Source: Paenibacillus sp. USDA918EY (lineage in GTDB: Bacteria > Bacillota > Bacilli > Paenibacillales > Paenibacillaceae). From it: a DNA stretch of 64,000 nucleotides. Below the pieces are notes generated by a model. The model worked only from the letters and a program-made list of their open reading frames with translations. It searched no databases and was not told where the DNA came from. Positions 9,375 to 18,705 of this stretch are shown in pieces (position 1 is the stretch's first letter; each line of letters starts with the position of its first letter). The DNA is taken from the NCBI RefSeq assembly GCF_009870825.1, contig NZ_WTWY01000013.1:5430-69429 (forward strand), written 5' to 3'. The translations under genes and the position numbers were made by a program.

Positions 9375-9656
9375 GTGCACGATTACATCAAGGAACGGAC
9401 TATTAAGATTGGACGTTGCATCGTCGAAACGAAGCACACGGTCCGGACTATAGCCAAGGAATTTGGCGTGTCGAAAAGCACTGTGCATAAGGACTTGACC
9501 GAGCGTTTGCCGGAAATCAATCCCGATCTGGCTGACCAGGTCAAACACATACTCGAGTACCATAAGTCGATCCGTCATCTGCGGGGAGGGGAAGCGACAA
9601 AAATCAAATACAAAAAGACGAAAAAACGCGAAGCCGTGGCATCGGCCAAATCGTAA
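9375..9656 (+). CDS. spoIIID: SpoIIID sporulation transcription regulator
   Basis: Small DNA-binding protein that switches mother-cell gene expression from the sigma-E to the sigma-K stage. The 93-residue length equals that of B. subtilis SpoIIID. A helix-turn-helix (TVRTIAKEFGVSKSTVHKDL, about residues 22-41) is followed by a second helix region and a very basic tail (KIKYKKTKKREA) that contributes to DNA binding in the family. The start is GTG at 9375, 4 nt after GGGAGGCGGG. It lies between spoIIQ and mbl, as in Bacillus. Confidence 0.95.
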   Translation: MHDYIKERTIKIGRCIVETKHTVRTIAKEFGVSKSTVHKDLTERLPEINPDLADQVKHILEYHKSIRHLRGGEATKIKYKKTKKREAVASAKS

Positions 9657-9687
9657 TTTTTGCGGAGCCAGCGGCGCGTTAAACCAT

Positions 9688-9716
9688 TGAATCCGTCCCC
9701 TGAAGTATGATATGTT
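9688..9716 (+). promoter_or_regulatory. Candidate sigma-A promoter of mbl
   Basis: TTGAAT, 17 nt, TATGTT. A moderate match, about 140 nt upstream of the mbl start; no competing signal was seen in the spoIIID-mbl gap. Confidence 0.35.
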
Positions 9717-9854
9717 AAAAGATGGTATGAGGTCGAAAAATGTGATCCCTGCTTCCCTATATACATAATTCTTGCTGCATCTTGTCGAAAAGGGACTTCG
9801 AAAGGCTCAGGGACTCTTTTACCATAAAATATGACTTTGGGGGCTCTTTTCATG

Positions 9855-10853
9855 ATGTTTAGCAAGGATATTGGAATTGATCTCGGCACGGCTAACGTTC
9901 TGATCCATGTAAAAGGGAAGGGGGTTATCCTGGACGAACCTTCCGTCGTGACGATTGAAAGCGACTCGAAAAAGGTGCTTGCCGTCGGCGAAGAAGCGCG
10001 GAGAATGGTAGGGCGTACGCCGGGCAACATCGTGGCCATCCGTCCGCTGCGCGACGGGGTCATCGCCGATTTTGCCATCACCGAGGCCATGCTCAAATAT
10101 TTTATCGGACGTGTGGGTGCGCGCGGCTGGAGCAGCCGCCCCCGCATTCTGATCTGTGCGCCTACGAATATTACGTCGGTTGAACAGAAGGCGATCCGCG
10201 AGGCCGCCGAGCGAAGCGGAGCGAAAGACGTATTTTTGGAAGAGGAGCCGAAAGCCGCGGCGATCGGCGCCGGCATGGACATTTTCGAACCTAGCGGAAA
10301 TATGGTCGTCGACATTGGCGGCGGAACGACGGATGTGGCCGTGCTTTCCATGGGCGACATCGTGACCGCATCTTCTATTAAAATGGCGGGGGACAAGTTT
10401 GACGAGTCCATCGTGAAATATATTAAAAACAAATACAAGCTGTTGATCGGGGAACGCACCTCCGAGGACATCAAAATCAAAATCGGCACAGTGCGCCCGG
10501 GAGGACGCAAGGATGAGATGGACATTCGCGGACGCGACATGGTTTCGGGGCTTCCGCTTACGGTCACCATCTCGTCGGACGAGGTCCAGGAAGCGCTGTG
10601 GGAGCCCGTTTCCTCCATCGTCGCTGCAGCCAAGTCGGTTTTGGAACGGACACCGCCGGAGTTGTCGGCGGACATTATCGACCGCGGCGTCATTTTGACA
10701 GGCGGGGGAGCGCTCTTGAACGGACTGGACGAGCTTCTTTCGGAAGAGCTTCGCGTGCCGGTGCTGATTGCCGAAGACCCGATGCATTGCGTCGTCAAAG
10801 GAACGGGCATCATGCTGGACAATTTGGACAAGGTGGTTAAGAAATCCTTCTGA
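9855..10853 (+). CDS. mbl: Actin-like rod-shape protein Mbl (MreB family)
   Basis: MreB-family filament protein that guides lateral wall synthesis at the membrane. The 332-residue protein starts MFSKDIGIDLGTANVLIHVKG and has the actin-fold phosphate loops (IDLGTAN near residue 9, DIGGGTTDVAV near 157) and TGGGALLNGL near 284. It resembles Mbl more than MreB in GNIVAIRPLRDGVIADF and TPPELSADIIDRG and in its position after spoIIID. Starts at 9852 (one extra Met) or 9831 are possible; the Shine-Dalgarno sequence is weak (TTTGGGGG). Confidence 0.93.
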   Translation: MFSKDIGIDLGTANVLIHVKGKGVILDEPSVVTIESDSKKVLAVGEEARRMVGRTPGNIVAIRPLRDGVIADFAITEAMLKYFIGRVGARGWSSRPRILICAPTNITSVEQKAIREAAERSGAKDVFLEEEPKAAAIGAGMDIFEPSGNMVVDIGGGTTDVAVLSMGDIVTASSIKMAGDKFDESIVKYIKNKYKLLIGERTSEDIKIKIGTVRPGGRKDEMDIRGRDMVSGLPLTVTISSDEVQEALWEPVSSIVAAAKSVLERTPPELSADIIDRGVILTGGGALLNGLDELLSEELRVPVLIAEDPMHCVVKGTGIMLDNLDKVVKKSF

Positions 10854-10940
10854 GCCGCCGATAAAATAAAGTAGGACAACGGGCTGCTTTCGGCCCGCTA
10901 ACGGATATGGCACGACCACGAAAAGGGGGTTCCCGCTCAA

Positions 10941-11822
10941 ATGATAAGAGGACTTTACACGGCGGCCGCCGGCATGCTGACCCAGGAAAGCCGGCATGAT
11001 ACGGCGGTGCAAAATTTGGCTAATATCAATACGCCCGGCTACAAACAGGTGAACAGCGTAGCCCGCTCGTTTCCGGAGATGCTTCTGACGATGCTTGGCG
11101 GTACGAGCGACGTTCCGGTTCCGACGATCGGCAAGCTCAACACGGGCGTGTTCGCCGAGGAAGCGTTATCGATCTATCAGCAGGGTGTGATTCGGGAAAG
11201 CGGCAAAACGACGGATTTCGCGCTTGTGTCCGACATGGAATTGAAGGATCCGGCTACCGGGGAGAACATCCGGTTCGACGGCTCCGGCAAATACGTCAAC
11301 GCCGACGGCGAGGTGTTTTACAAGCCGGAAGCTTTTTTTACGGTGCAGGATCCGAATGGAGACATCCGGTATACGAAAGACGGCAGCTTTAAGGTTGCCC
11401 TTGACGGCAGACTACTAACTTCTACCGGTTACCAAGTATTGGACAGCAATAATCGGCCGATTGTGTTGACAGGTCCGGCGGACCGTTTTAAAGTGGACGA
11501 GCAGGGGTATGTCCTGAACCCGGCTACCGGAGCTCGGGGAGCGCGTTTGGGCGTCTCGGTCGTAGGACAGCCTTTTCAGATGGTGCGCGAAGGAGACGGC
11601 GTGTTCCGGATCGACGATCCGCAGGGTGCCGGCGTTCGGCCTGTGGGCGGAACCGATCGTGTCGAAGTGCGCCAAAATTATATCGAAAGCTCGAACGTCG
11701 ACGCGTCCGAGGCTATGGTCGATATGAATACGGCGCTGCGTGCATACGAAGCGAATCAGAAAGTCATTCAATTTTACGATAAAAGTTTGGACAAAGCCGT
11801 CAATGAGGTCGGCCGGGTATAG
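10941..11822 (+). CDS. flhO: Flagellar basal-body rod protein FlhO (FlgF/G type)
   Basis: Rod or hook-basal-body component exported by the flagellar type III system. The 293-residue protein has the N-terminal rod motif (MIRGLYTAAAGMLTQE, then LANINTPGYKQ), a central DGRLLTSTGYQVLD segment typical of FlgG-like proteins, and the C-terminal domain SNVDASEAMVDMNTALRAYEANQKV. The family symbol follows the B. subtilis mbl-flhO-flhP order. AAAGGGGGT lies 11 nt before the ATG. The 27-nt gap to flhP indicates an operon. Confidence 0.9.
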   Translation: MIRGLYTAAAGMLTQESRHDTAVQNLANINTPGYKQVNSVARSFPEMLLTMLGGTSDVPVPTIGKLNTGVFAEEALSIYQQGVIRESGKTTDFALVSDMELKDPATGENIRFDGSGKYVNADGEVFYKPEAFFTVQDPNGDIRYTKDGSFKVALDGRLLTSTGYQVLDSNNRPIVLTGPADRFKVDEQGYVLNPATGARGARLGVSVVGQPFQMVREGDGVFRIDDPQGAGVRPVGGTDRVEVRQNYIESSNVDASEAMVDMNTALRAYEANQKVIQFYDKSLDKAVNEVGRV

Positions 11823-11852
11823 AGCCGAAATGAAGGTTAAGGGAGGTTAATG

Positions 11853-12671
11853 ATGAACAACTCCATGATCAGCGCGTTGGTGTCGATGAACGGCATTCAG
11901 CGTAAATTGGATATCATCGCCGACAATATCGCGAACCTGGATACGGTGGGATATAAGCAAAAGGATACCACGTTTGAGGATACGCTCACTTCCGTGATGC
12001 AGCAGCCGGGCGACTTCAAGCAGCAGGGAAGATTTTCGCCGCTTGGATACACGACAGGGTACGGCGTCCGTACGGGCGACGTGTTCCGCGACATCTCGCA
12101 AGGCCCGCTGGAGCAGACGGATAAGCCGCTGGATCTTGCGATCGAAGGGGACGGCATGTTTGCGGTCGAAGGAAACGGCAGACGGGCGTATACGCGGGAA
12201 GGCGCCTTTCATTTCGCTCCGGACCCGGGCGCTCCCGGGAGCATGGTGCTCGTCAATAATCAAGGATATTTCGTATTAAACGACAAAAACCAGCATATCC
12301 GGGTGCCGAATAAGGCAAAAGTGGCTATTGACCCTCAAGGCAACGTTCTGGTGGACAGCGGAAGCGCGATTACAACCGTGGGCACGCTCAAAGTGCTGAA
12401 GCCGCTCCGCGAGAACGAGCTGCAGCAGATGGACGGCAACCTGTTCGTCGTTCCGACAAGCTTGACGGAAAACCAGGTGTTCCAGGTTCCGACGGGCGGG
12501 GGGATGCCGCAGGATACGAAAATCCGTTCCGGTTATCTCGAACAATCGAACGTGGACTACATGGGCCAAATTACCGATATGATGCAGGTGCAGCGGGCTT
12601 ATCAGTTGGCGGCCCGGGCCATTGCTTCAAGCGATACGATGATGAGCCTGGCCAACAATATGCGGGGTTAG
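11853..12671 (+). CDS. flhP: Flagellar basal-body rod protein FlhP (FlgF/G type)
   Basis: Partner of FlhO in the flagellar rod. The 272-residue product has the family N-terminus (IADNIANLDTVGYKQKD), a mid-domain DLAIEGDGMFAVEGN and the C-terminal motif LEQSNVDYMGQITDMMQVQRAYQLAARA. The ATG at 11853 is preferred over the adjacent ATG at 11850 because GGGAGGT ends 5 nt before it. It is cotranscribed with flhO and probably with the following small gene. Confidence 0.9.
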   Translation: MNNSMISALVSMNGIQRKLDIIADNIANLDTVGYKQKDTTFEDTLTSVMQQPGDFKQQGRFSPLGYTTGYGVRTGDVFRDISQGPLEQTDKPLDLAIEGDGMFAVEGNGRRAYTREGAFHFAPDPGAPGSMVLVNNQGYFVLNDKNQHIRVPNKAKVAIDPQGNVLVDSGSAITTVGTLKVLKPLRENELQQMDGNLFVVPTSLTENQVFQVPTGGGMPQDTKIRSGYLEQSNVDYMGQITDMMQVQRAYQLAARAIASSDTMMSLANNMRG

Positions 12672-12683
12672 GTGGAAACGGCC

Positions 12684-12965
12684 ATGAGTGATACGAATAA
12701 GCCGGCCGATCGTCTGACGAGAACCCGGCATCAAAGCGATGCGCAGGGCAAACCGGAAGAGGATCGGGACGATTGGATGAAGCCTGCCAGAAGAAAGACG
12801 GCGCGCTGGAGAATAGTCATTCGCTGGATGATTCCGCTGTTTCTGCTGCTCGCGTTGATCGGCGGCTTGATCTTCGGATATGTGGTCATCGGTAAGCAGA
12901 GCTTGTCCGACGTTTTTGAGTGGAAGACATGGCAGCATGTCATCGATTTGGTTTTTGCCCCGTGA
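12684..12965 (+). CDS. EpuA-like small membrane protein
   Basis: 93 residues: a charged cytoplasmic N-terminus rich in Arg and Asp, one hydrophobic helix (IPLFLLLALIGGLIFGYVVIG, about residues 52-72) and a short external tail ending TWQHVIDLVFAP. The helix followed by a GYVVIG and TWQHIIDF-like tail is characteristic of the EpuA family, often misleadingly named RNA polymerase subunit beta. Function unknown. The start is ATG at 12684 after a weak GGTGG; GTG at 12672 is also in frame. It begins 12 nt after flhP and ends before a strong terminator, so it closes the flhOP operon. Confidence 0.75.
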   Translation: MSDTNKPADRLTRTRHQSDAQGKPEEDRDDWMKPARRKTARWRIVIRWMIPLFLLLALIGGLIFGYVVIGKQSLSDVFEWKTWQHVIDLVFAP

Positions 12966-12993
12966 GGGGTCGAAACGCTGCAACAGAGTGACA

Positions 12994-13032
12994 GAAAACT
13001 CCTTCGTTCGTCCGTGGGAGTTTTCTTTTTTT
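12994..13032 (+). terminator. Intrinsic terminator of the flhO-flhP operon
   Basis: GAAAACTCC and GGGAGTTTTC form a strong stem followed by seven T residues. Confidence 0.9.
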
Positions 13033-13288
13033 ACTCGGAAAATGTATAATGATGGGGGACTTCAGAACACCCAAAAGGGCCCTCTCCAAGCCACGGCCGA
13101 TTAAACTGCGGCTGATGGAGAAAGCCCCTTATCTGAACCTTCGCCTTCTGCAGTTGGTGAAGGATAACTATAGTTTTTTCCGTATATTTATGGTTTTATG
13201 CAATATAGAGGATAGAAAACGCCAATCGGTGTTTTGCTTAAGCAGGAGCGCCACCGGCGAATGACCATTTTGGAAGGAGAAATGAATC
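13033..13288. other. Leader region of fabZ
   Basis: A perfect -10 TATAAT lies at 13045-13050 with only a poor -35, so a promoter here is possible. The leader to fabZ would then be more than 200 nt. A 71-codon frame (13049-13264) overlaps the promoter, has no ribosome site and resembles nothing I know. Confidence 0.4.
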
Positions 13289-13726
13289 GTGCTTAACGTG
13301 AAAGAAATTCAGGAAATTATCCCGCATCGTCCCCCGTTTTTGCTGGTGGACCGGATCGTGGAAATGGAGGTCGGCAAACGTGCGGTCGGCATTAAAAACG
13401 TGACGATCAACGAGCCGTTTTTTATTGGCCATTTTCCGGAATATCCGGTTATGCCCGGCGTACTTATTACCGAAGCGCTCGCCCAGGTAGGCGCCGCGGC
13501 TATTTTGCAGGTGGAGAGCAATAAAGGCAAAATCGGCTTTTTGGCGGGTCTGGACGGATTCCGGTTCAGGGGCCAGGTCGTTCCGGGGGATACGCTTCGT
13601 TTGGAAGTGGAAATTACCCGTTTGAAGGGAAGCATCGGCAAAGGCCATGCGGTCGCCAAGGTTGACGACAAGGTTGTGGCCGAAGGCGAGATTATGTTCG
13701 CTTTGTCCGATCCGAATCAAGGCTAA
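13289..13726 (+). CDS. fabZ: 3-hydroxyacyl-ACP dehydratase
   Basis: Dehydrates 3-hydroxyacyl-ACP to trans-2-enoyl-ACP in type II fatty-acid elongation in the cytosol. The 145-residue protein has the hot-dog fold signature PHRPPFLLVD near residue 11, the catalytic His48 in GHFPEYPVMPG and the catalytic Glu62 in ITEALAQ. That 14-residue spacing is as in known FabZ. The start is GTG at 13289, 9 nt after GGAAGGAG. B. subtilis likewise has fabZ after flhP. Confidence 0.96.
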   Translation: MLNVKEIQEIIPHRPPFLLVDRIVEMEVGKRAVGIKNVTINEPFFIGHFPEYPVMPGVLITEALAQVGAAAILQVESNKGKIGFLAGLDGFRFRGQVVPGDTLRLEVEITRLKGSIGKGHAVAKVDDKVVAEGEIMFALSDPNQG

Positions 13727-13767
13727 AAGAGCTAACGCGATCAAAAGACGGTGAAAGGGGAAAACAT

Positions 13768-15486
13768 ATGTCAAAACTCAGCTTGACGGCAGAAGAAAAC
13801 GTGCGGCGCTGGCTGTCCGATCCTTCGGTTGACGAAGAGACTAAACAGGAGCTGCAGCAATTGCGAGAGCAGCCCATGGAGCTGGAAGACCGCTTTTATA
13901 AAGATCTCGAGTTCGGTACGGGAGGCCTTCGCGGCGTGATCGGCGCAGGGAGCAACCGGATGAACCGTTATACTGTGGGCAGAGCGACGCAAGGATTTGC
14001 ACGCTACATTTTGGAGCAGCATGGTCAAGCCGAAGGCGCGCCGTCGGTCGTGATCGCTCATGATTCCCGCCATTTTTCTCCGGAATTCGCCCTTGAGGCC
14101 GCGCTCGTGCTGGCAGGCAACGGCATTACGGCCAAGTTGTTTCCGTCGCTTCGTCCGACGCCTCAGCTTTCCTTCAGCGTGCGCCATTTGAACGCAACGG
14201 GAGGCATCGTGGTGACCGCGAGCCATAACCCGCCGGAATATAACGGATACAAAGTTTACAATGCCGAGGGCGGCCAGCTTGTTCCGGATCAGGCGGAGAA
14301 AGTCATCGCATACATTCAGGAAGTGGATTCCTTTGCGGCCGTGAAACGCCTTGACCGTTCCGAAGCGGAAGCGAAGGGACTGCTCGTATGGCTAGGGGAA
14401 GCCGAAGACGAGGCCTTCGAAGATACGGTAGCGGCGACAAGCGTCAATCGGGACCTGATCGCCTCGAAGCTGGGAAAGGACTTCAACATCGTCTTTACCC
14501 CGCTGCACGGTACGGGCAATGTTCCGGTGCGGAACGTCCTTAAAAAGGTCGGATTTACCAACGTTCATATCGTAACCGAGCAAGAGCAGCCGGATGCCGA
14601 ATTTTCCACCGTCAAATCGCCGAACCCGGAAGAACGCGAAGCATTTACCCTTGCGATGAAGCTCGGCAAGGAAGTGCAGGCCGATATCCTGATCGGCACG
14701 GATCCGGATTGCGACCGCATGGGAGCGGTCGTGCTGAATGATGAAGGCGAATATGAGGTGCTTTCGGGCAACCAGTCCGGGGCCATCATGATCCATTATC
14801 TGCTGAGCCAGTTGCAGGACAAGGGCAAGCTGCCCCATAACGGGGCGGTCATCAAAACGATCGTCACAAGCGAAATGGGCGCGGCGATCGCCCGCCATTA
14901 CGGGGCCGAAATCTTCAACACCCTGACGGGCTTCAAATATATCGGCGAGAAAATGACGGAGTTTGAGCAATCCGGAAAATATACGTATTTATTCGGATAT
15001 GAGGAAAGCTATGGTTATCTTGCCGGCAACTATGCCCGGGACAAGGACGCGGTGCTGGCATCGCTCCTGATCTGCGAAGCGGGGGCATATTATAAAGCCC
15101 AGGGCAAAACGCTGTACGCCGTGCTGCAGGAGCTGTACGAGCAGTTCGGCTACTTCCGCGAAAAGCTTGAATCGCGCACACTGAAGGGCAAGGACGGATT
15201 GGCCCAAATCCAGGCGAAAATGACGGACTGGCGCGAGAATCCGCCGCAGGCGGTCGCCGGCGCCCGCGTTACGGAAGTGCTGGATTATTCCAAAGGGCTG
15301 AACGGCCTCCCTCGGGAAAACGTGCTGAAATATATGCTGGAGGACGGTTCGTGGTTCTGTCTTCGCCCGTCCGGTACGGAGCCGAAAATTAAAGTGTATT
15401 TCGCCGTCCGCGGCCAATCGTTGCAGGATGCCGAAGAGCGGATCGCCAAGCTCGCGGCTGAAGTGATGGCGAGAGTCGACGCCTAG
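13768..15486 (+). CDS. pgcA: Phospho-sugar mutase (alpha-phosphoglucomutase type)
   Basis: Interconverts glucose-6-phosphate and glucose-1-phosphate (or a related hexose or pentose phosphate) for wall-polymer and glycolipid precursors. The 572-residue protein has the active-site serine loop TASHNPPEYNG (phospho-Ser152), the metal loop DPDCDRMG at 312-319, the sugar loop GYEESYGY near 411 and the phosphate loop RPSGTEPKIK from 533. The family size is normal. AAAGGGG precedes the ATG. The symbol is by analogy with B. subtilis PgcA; a phosphomannomutase role cannot be excluded. Confidence 0.9.
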   Translation: MSKLSLTAEENVRRWLSDPSVDEETKQELQQLREQPMELEDRFYKDLEFGTGGLRGVIGAGSNRMNRYTVGRATQGFARYILEQHGQAEGAPSVVIAHDSRHFSPEFALEAALVLAGNGITAKLFPSLRPTPQLSFSVRHLNATGGIVVTASHNPPEYNGYKVYNAEGGQLVPDQAEKVIAYIQEVDSFAAVKRLDRSEAEAKGLLVWLGEAEDEAFEDTVAATSVNRDLIASKLGKDFNIVFTPLHGTGNVPVRNVLKKVGFTNVHIVTEQEQPDAEFSTVKSPNPEEREAFTLAMKLGKEVQADILIGTDPDCDRMGAVVLNDEGEYEVLSGNQSGAIMIHYLLSQLQDKGKLPHNGAVIKTIVTSEMGAAIARHYGAEIFNTLTGFKYIGEKMTEFEQSGKYTYLFGYEESYGYLAGNYARDKDAVLASLLICEAGAYYKAQGKTLYAVLQELYEQFGYFREKLESRTLKGKDGLAQIQAKMTDWRENPPQAVAGARVTEVLDYSKGLNGLPRENVLKYMLEDGSWFCLRPSGTEPKIKVYFAVRGQSLQDAEERIAKLAAEVMARVDA

Positions 15487-15505
15487 ACACACAAGACAAG
15501 GATAG

Positions 15506-15544
15506 TCCGCAAAGCCGCCGCGACTGCTGCAGCGGCTTTGCGGA
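15506..15544 (+). terminator. 13-bp hairpin after pgcA without a T run
   Basis: TCCGCAAAGCCGC pairs perfectly with GCGGCTTTGCGGA over a 13-nt loop. No T tract follows, and the Shine-Dalgarno sequence of the next gene starts 10 nt later. It may act as a transcript-stabilising hairpin rather than a terminator. Confidence 0.45.
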
Positions 15545-15568
15545 GTTATTAATGAGGAGGTACTTTTG

Positions 15569-17587
15569 GTGCATCAAAAATGGCAGCGCTGGAGCACGGC
15601 ATCGCGCAAATGGCTGTGGATCCTGGTCGTAATTGGCATCATCGCCGCAATGCCGGTGGCGTACGACCGATACCAAACGGAATCATCAGCGAGCAACGTG
15701 GAGTTGGTATTCAATTACCGCGGCTTGGCGGAAGTGGCTTCATACCAGGCGCATCCGGAGCAATTTATACAGGAGCAGTTGGATAAATTAAAAGCGGCCG
15801 GGATTACGAGCATGGCCATGTTCGAAAGCACGCTGGACGATTTCAAAAAATCCCGGCGTCTCATGGTCTATAACGCCCAAGACATTGCCCAAATGACGCA
15901 AAGCGTCGTTCCGACGGATGAAAATTTCACGTATATTCTGTTTACCAATGAAGAAAACGCAGGCCGGTTAACGCCGCTCATTGAGGACACGTTTAAAAGT
16001 TTGGATATTAACGTAAAACCTTGGGAGTTCCATAACCAAAAAGGCCTGATTATCGAAACTTCGCCGGAGGATGCCGCCCTGAAACCGATGCAGCCGGACC
16101 CGATTGCGTTCGAAATGCTGCGGAGCAAAGGGTTCCACATCGTGCCGCGGATGTCCGACAGCCTTCCTTACGATCAGGAGGCGATGGACAAGCTGCTTGC
16201 TTATTATGAAGCGAATGACGTCAAGCGGATTTTGTTCGAAGGGGACACTGTTAAAGGATTCAACGATAATAAGGATAAACACAGCCTGCAAAGCTTCGCG
16301 AACCTGCTGAATCAGCATGGCATCGGCATTGCGGCGATCGAAAACACGAAAAAACCGCAGGCAGGCATGAACCAGCTCGCGTATTACATTCATTATAATG
16401 TGGTCCGTTTGTATTCTTTGAGCGATAAGGATGCCCAGCTGGATGAAGACACGATTGCCGACCGTTTTGCCTTGGCGACCAAAGACCGGAACATCCGGAT
16501 GCTGTACATCAATACGGCAGCCAGCAAAAACGCGGCCAAAGCGACGGTCACCAATTCGATCGACAACATCATTAAAAGTTTGGACGAGCCTGGCCATGCC
16601 ATCAAGCAGATGGAGAAAAACGGATTTACTATGGGACGCGCGGAAGCATTCCATATTACCGATTCCTCCCTGCAGCATTATTTCAAAATGGTTGTTGTGC
16701 TTGGCGGAGTCGCCTTTATTGCGCTGATGGTTTCGTATTTCCTGCCGCTGCTTACTTTGCCGGCTTTCGTGCTCGGGCTCATCGGCAGCGCGGGGTTGTA
16801 TGTCCTGAAACCGACGTTGTTTGAACAGGCGCTTGCCCTGTTCGTGGCCATCAGCGGCCCGACGGTAGCGATGATCCTTGCGGTCCGCAAGCTCAATGCG
16901 CTGAATAACGCCGATTCGCAGCTGTCTACAGGACGCCGTATCGCGCATGCGATCGTCCTGTTCATCAAAACATCCATTATTTCAATGGCGGCGATTCCGT
17001 TTGTCATTGCGCTGCTTAACAATATCACGTACAGCTTGGTGCTGAACCAGTTCCGCGGCGTAAGCCTGCTGCATGCGGCGCCGATTCTGCTGATCGCGGT
17101 GTTCGTCATTTTGTACCGGGGCGGAAAGCCGTTCCAGCAGATCGGCAAGCTCTTCAGAACGCCGATTACGCTGCTGTGGGTGGTCGCGGGCGTTCTGATC
17201 GCCGGCGTCGGCATGTATTATTTGAGCAGAACGGGCAACGGAGGCAAGGTCAGCTCCATCGAGATGGTGATCCGTCCGTTCCTGGAAAATACGTTCCATG
17301 TGCGTCCGCGGAATAAGGAAATCTTCGCGGGACATCCGCTGTTCCTGCTTGGAATATTCCTGTCCATCAGATACCGGAATGCCGTTTATCTTATGATCGT
17401 CGCCGTCATGGGACAGTTGTCCATGGTCGATACGTTTGCCCATATTCATTCGCCGATGAAAATTTCGCTTGCCCGTGACCTGTTGGGTATGGGAATCGGA
17501 TTGATCCTCGGACTGATCGCTATCTTGGTATGGCAAATCGCGGAAGGATGTTGGAAAAAATGGTCACCTCGCCTCAGAAAACAATAG
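15569..17587 (+). CDS. DUF5693 polytopic membrane protein
   Basis: About 672 residues: an N-terminal membrane helix (WLWILVVIGIIAAMPVAY, about residues 14-31), a large domain of about 340 residues expected outside the membrane, then a C-terminal half with many hydrophobic helices (about 370-665). It matches the DUF5693 family that accompanies csaB in Paenibacillaceae; molecular function is not known. Its place before csaB-tagA-tagO suggests a role in wall-polymer synthesis, export or modification (inference). The start is GTG at 15569 with GAGGAGG 8 nt upstream; TTG at 15566 is possible. The 3' end overlaps csaB by 28 nt. Confidence 0.8.
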   Translation: MHQKWQRWSTASRKWLWILVVIGIIAAMPVAYDRYQTESSASNVELVFNYRGLAEVASYQAHPEQFIQEQLDKLKAAGITSMAMFESTLDDFKKSRRLMVYNAQDIAQMTQSVVPTDENFTYILFTNEENAGRLTPLIEDTFKSLDINVKPWEFHNQKGLIIETSPEDAALKPMQPDPIAFEMLRSKGFHIVPRMSDSLPYDQEAMDKLLAYYEANDVKRILFEGDTVKGFNDNKDKHSLQSFANLLNQHGIGIAAIENTKKPQAGMNQLAYYIHYNVVRLYSLSDKDAQLDEDTIADRFALATKDRNIRMLYINTAASKNAAKATVTNSIDNIIKSLDEPGHAIKQMEKNGFTMGRAEAFHITDSSLQHYFKMVVVLGGVAFIALMVSYFLPLLTLPAFVLGLIGSAGLYVLKPTLFEQALALFVAISGPTVAMILAVRKLNALNNADSQLSTGRRIAHAIVLFIKTSIISMAAIPFVIALLNNITYSLVLNQFRGVSLLHAAPILLIAVFVILYRGGKPFQQIGKLFRTPITLLWVVAGVLIAGVGMYYLSRTGNGGKVSSIEMVIRPFLENTFHVRPRNKEIFAGHPLFLLGIFLSIRYRNAVYLMIVAVMGQLSMVDTFAHIHSPMKISLARDLLGMGIGLILGLIAILVWQIAEGCWKKWSPRLRKQ

Positions 17588-18693
17588 TCATCTCGGGTTA
17601 TTACGGCTTTAAAAACAGCGGCGACGAGGCCGTGCTGCAATCCATCCTGACGGCGCTGGAAGAGCAGGGAAAGCAGGCGGGGGTCAAAATCAACCCCGTC
17701 GTGCTTTCGATCGATCCGGAGTGGACGTCGTCGACGTATGGCGTGCAGGCGGTGCACCGGATGAAGCTGGGCGAAGTGAGAAACGCCCTAAAGAACAGCA
17801 GCGGCTTGATCAGCGGGGGCGGCAGCCTGCTGCAGGACGCCACCGGAACCAAAACCATTCCGTATTACCTGGGAGTCATCAAACTGGCGCAATGGCTGAA
17901 CAAGCCGGTGTTCATTTACTCCCAGGGGGTCGGTCCGGTGAACCGGAAACTGTTTTATCCTCTCATCAAAGGTACGTTTAAAAAATGCGAATACATTTCC
18001 GTGCGCGACGATCAATCCGCAGAGCTGCTGCAAAGCATGGGCCTTGAAAGGGGGCGTATTCAGGTCGTTCCCGATCCCGTGATGGGATTAACGCCCGAAG
18101 CGGAAGGTCCGGGGCCTGTCGGTTCAACTGAAGATCCACAGCTGCCGGTCATCGGCATTTCGGTCCGCTACTGGGATGAGCAGCGCCGGGAACTGCGCGG
18201 GATCGCCGAAGGGCTTCGGATGCTTTGCGGGAAACAGCCTGTCCATCTGCGGTTCCTTCCGTTCCATTTTCCGGGCGACGAGAAGGCTTCGCAGGAAATT
18301 ATCCAGCAGCTGGGGGACATCGCTTCCGGCGGCAGCAAAATTTCGGTATGCCGGGAGGCGGTTCATCCGCGGCAAATGTTGGCTGAAGTGGGGCGCTGCG
18401 ATCTTGTGATCGGCATGCGTCTTCACAGTTTGATTTATGCCGCGAACCGGCTTGTGCCTCTGATCGGCATTTCGTACGATCCGAAAATCGACCATTTTTT
18501 GAAAAGGCTCGATATTTCGCCGATCGGAACAAGCCGTTCGCTCAATCCGGCCAAGCTTGCGTCGGAAATGTCCCGCCTGCTGTCCGACCCGCAAGGTTGG
18601 AAGGATCAGGCCAAACCGCGCGTCGACGGATTGAAGCGGGAAGCGCAGGAGCCTGCGCGGCATATCATCGATTTTTTGAGCAGTAAAGGATAA
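17560..18693 (+). CDS. csaB: Polysaccharide pyruvyl transferase CsaB
   Basis: Adds a pyruvate ketal to the secondary cell wall polymer, creating the ligand bound by SLH domains of S-layer proteins. The 377-residue protein has family features: ISGYYGFKNSGDEAVLQSIL at the N-terminus, GGGSLLQD near residue 85, SVRDDQSAELLQSMG near 148, and GMRLHSLIYAANRLVPLIGISYDPKI near 286. The start is ATG at 17560, 9 nt after AAGGATG and inside the end of the preceding gene, which suggests translational coupling. Three SLH-protein genes follow within 18 kb. Confidence 0.93.
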   Translation: MVTSPQKTIVISGYYGFKNSGDEAVLQSILTALEEQGKQAGVKINPVVLSIDPEWTSSTYGVQAVHRMKLGEVRNALKNSSGLISGGGSLLQDATGTKTIPYYLGVIKLAQWLNKPVFIYSQGVGPVNRKLFYPLIKGTFKKCEYISVRDDQSAELLQSMGLERGRIQVVPDPVMGLTPEAEGPGPVGSTEDPQLPVIGISVRYWDEQRRELRGIAEGLRMLCGKQPVHLRFLPFHFPGDEKASQEIIQQLGDIASGGSKISVCREAVHPRQMLAEVGRCDLVIGMRLHSLIYAANRLVPLIGISYDPKIDHFLKRLDISPIGTSRSLNPAKLASEMSRLLSDPQGWKDQAKPRVDGLKREAQEPARHIIDFLSSKG

Positions 18694-18705
18694 GGGGATT
18701 AGACC

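Noticed and set aside
9575..10879. 434-codon minus-strand frame opposite mbl
   Set aside because: Ser/Thr/Pro-rich mirror of the mbl coding strand with no supporting signals.
13049..13264. 71-codon frame before fabZ
   Set aside because: No ribosome site, begins inside a promoter-like -10 element and resembles no family I know.
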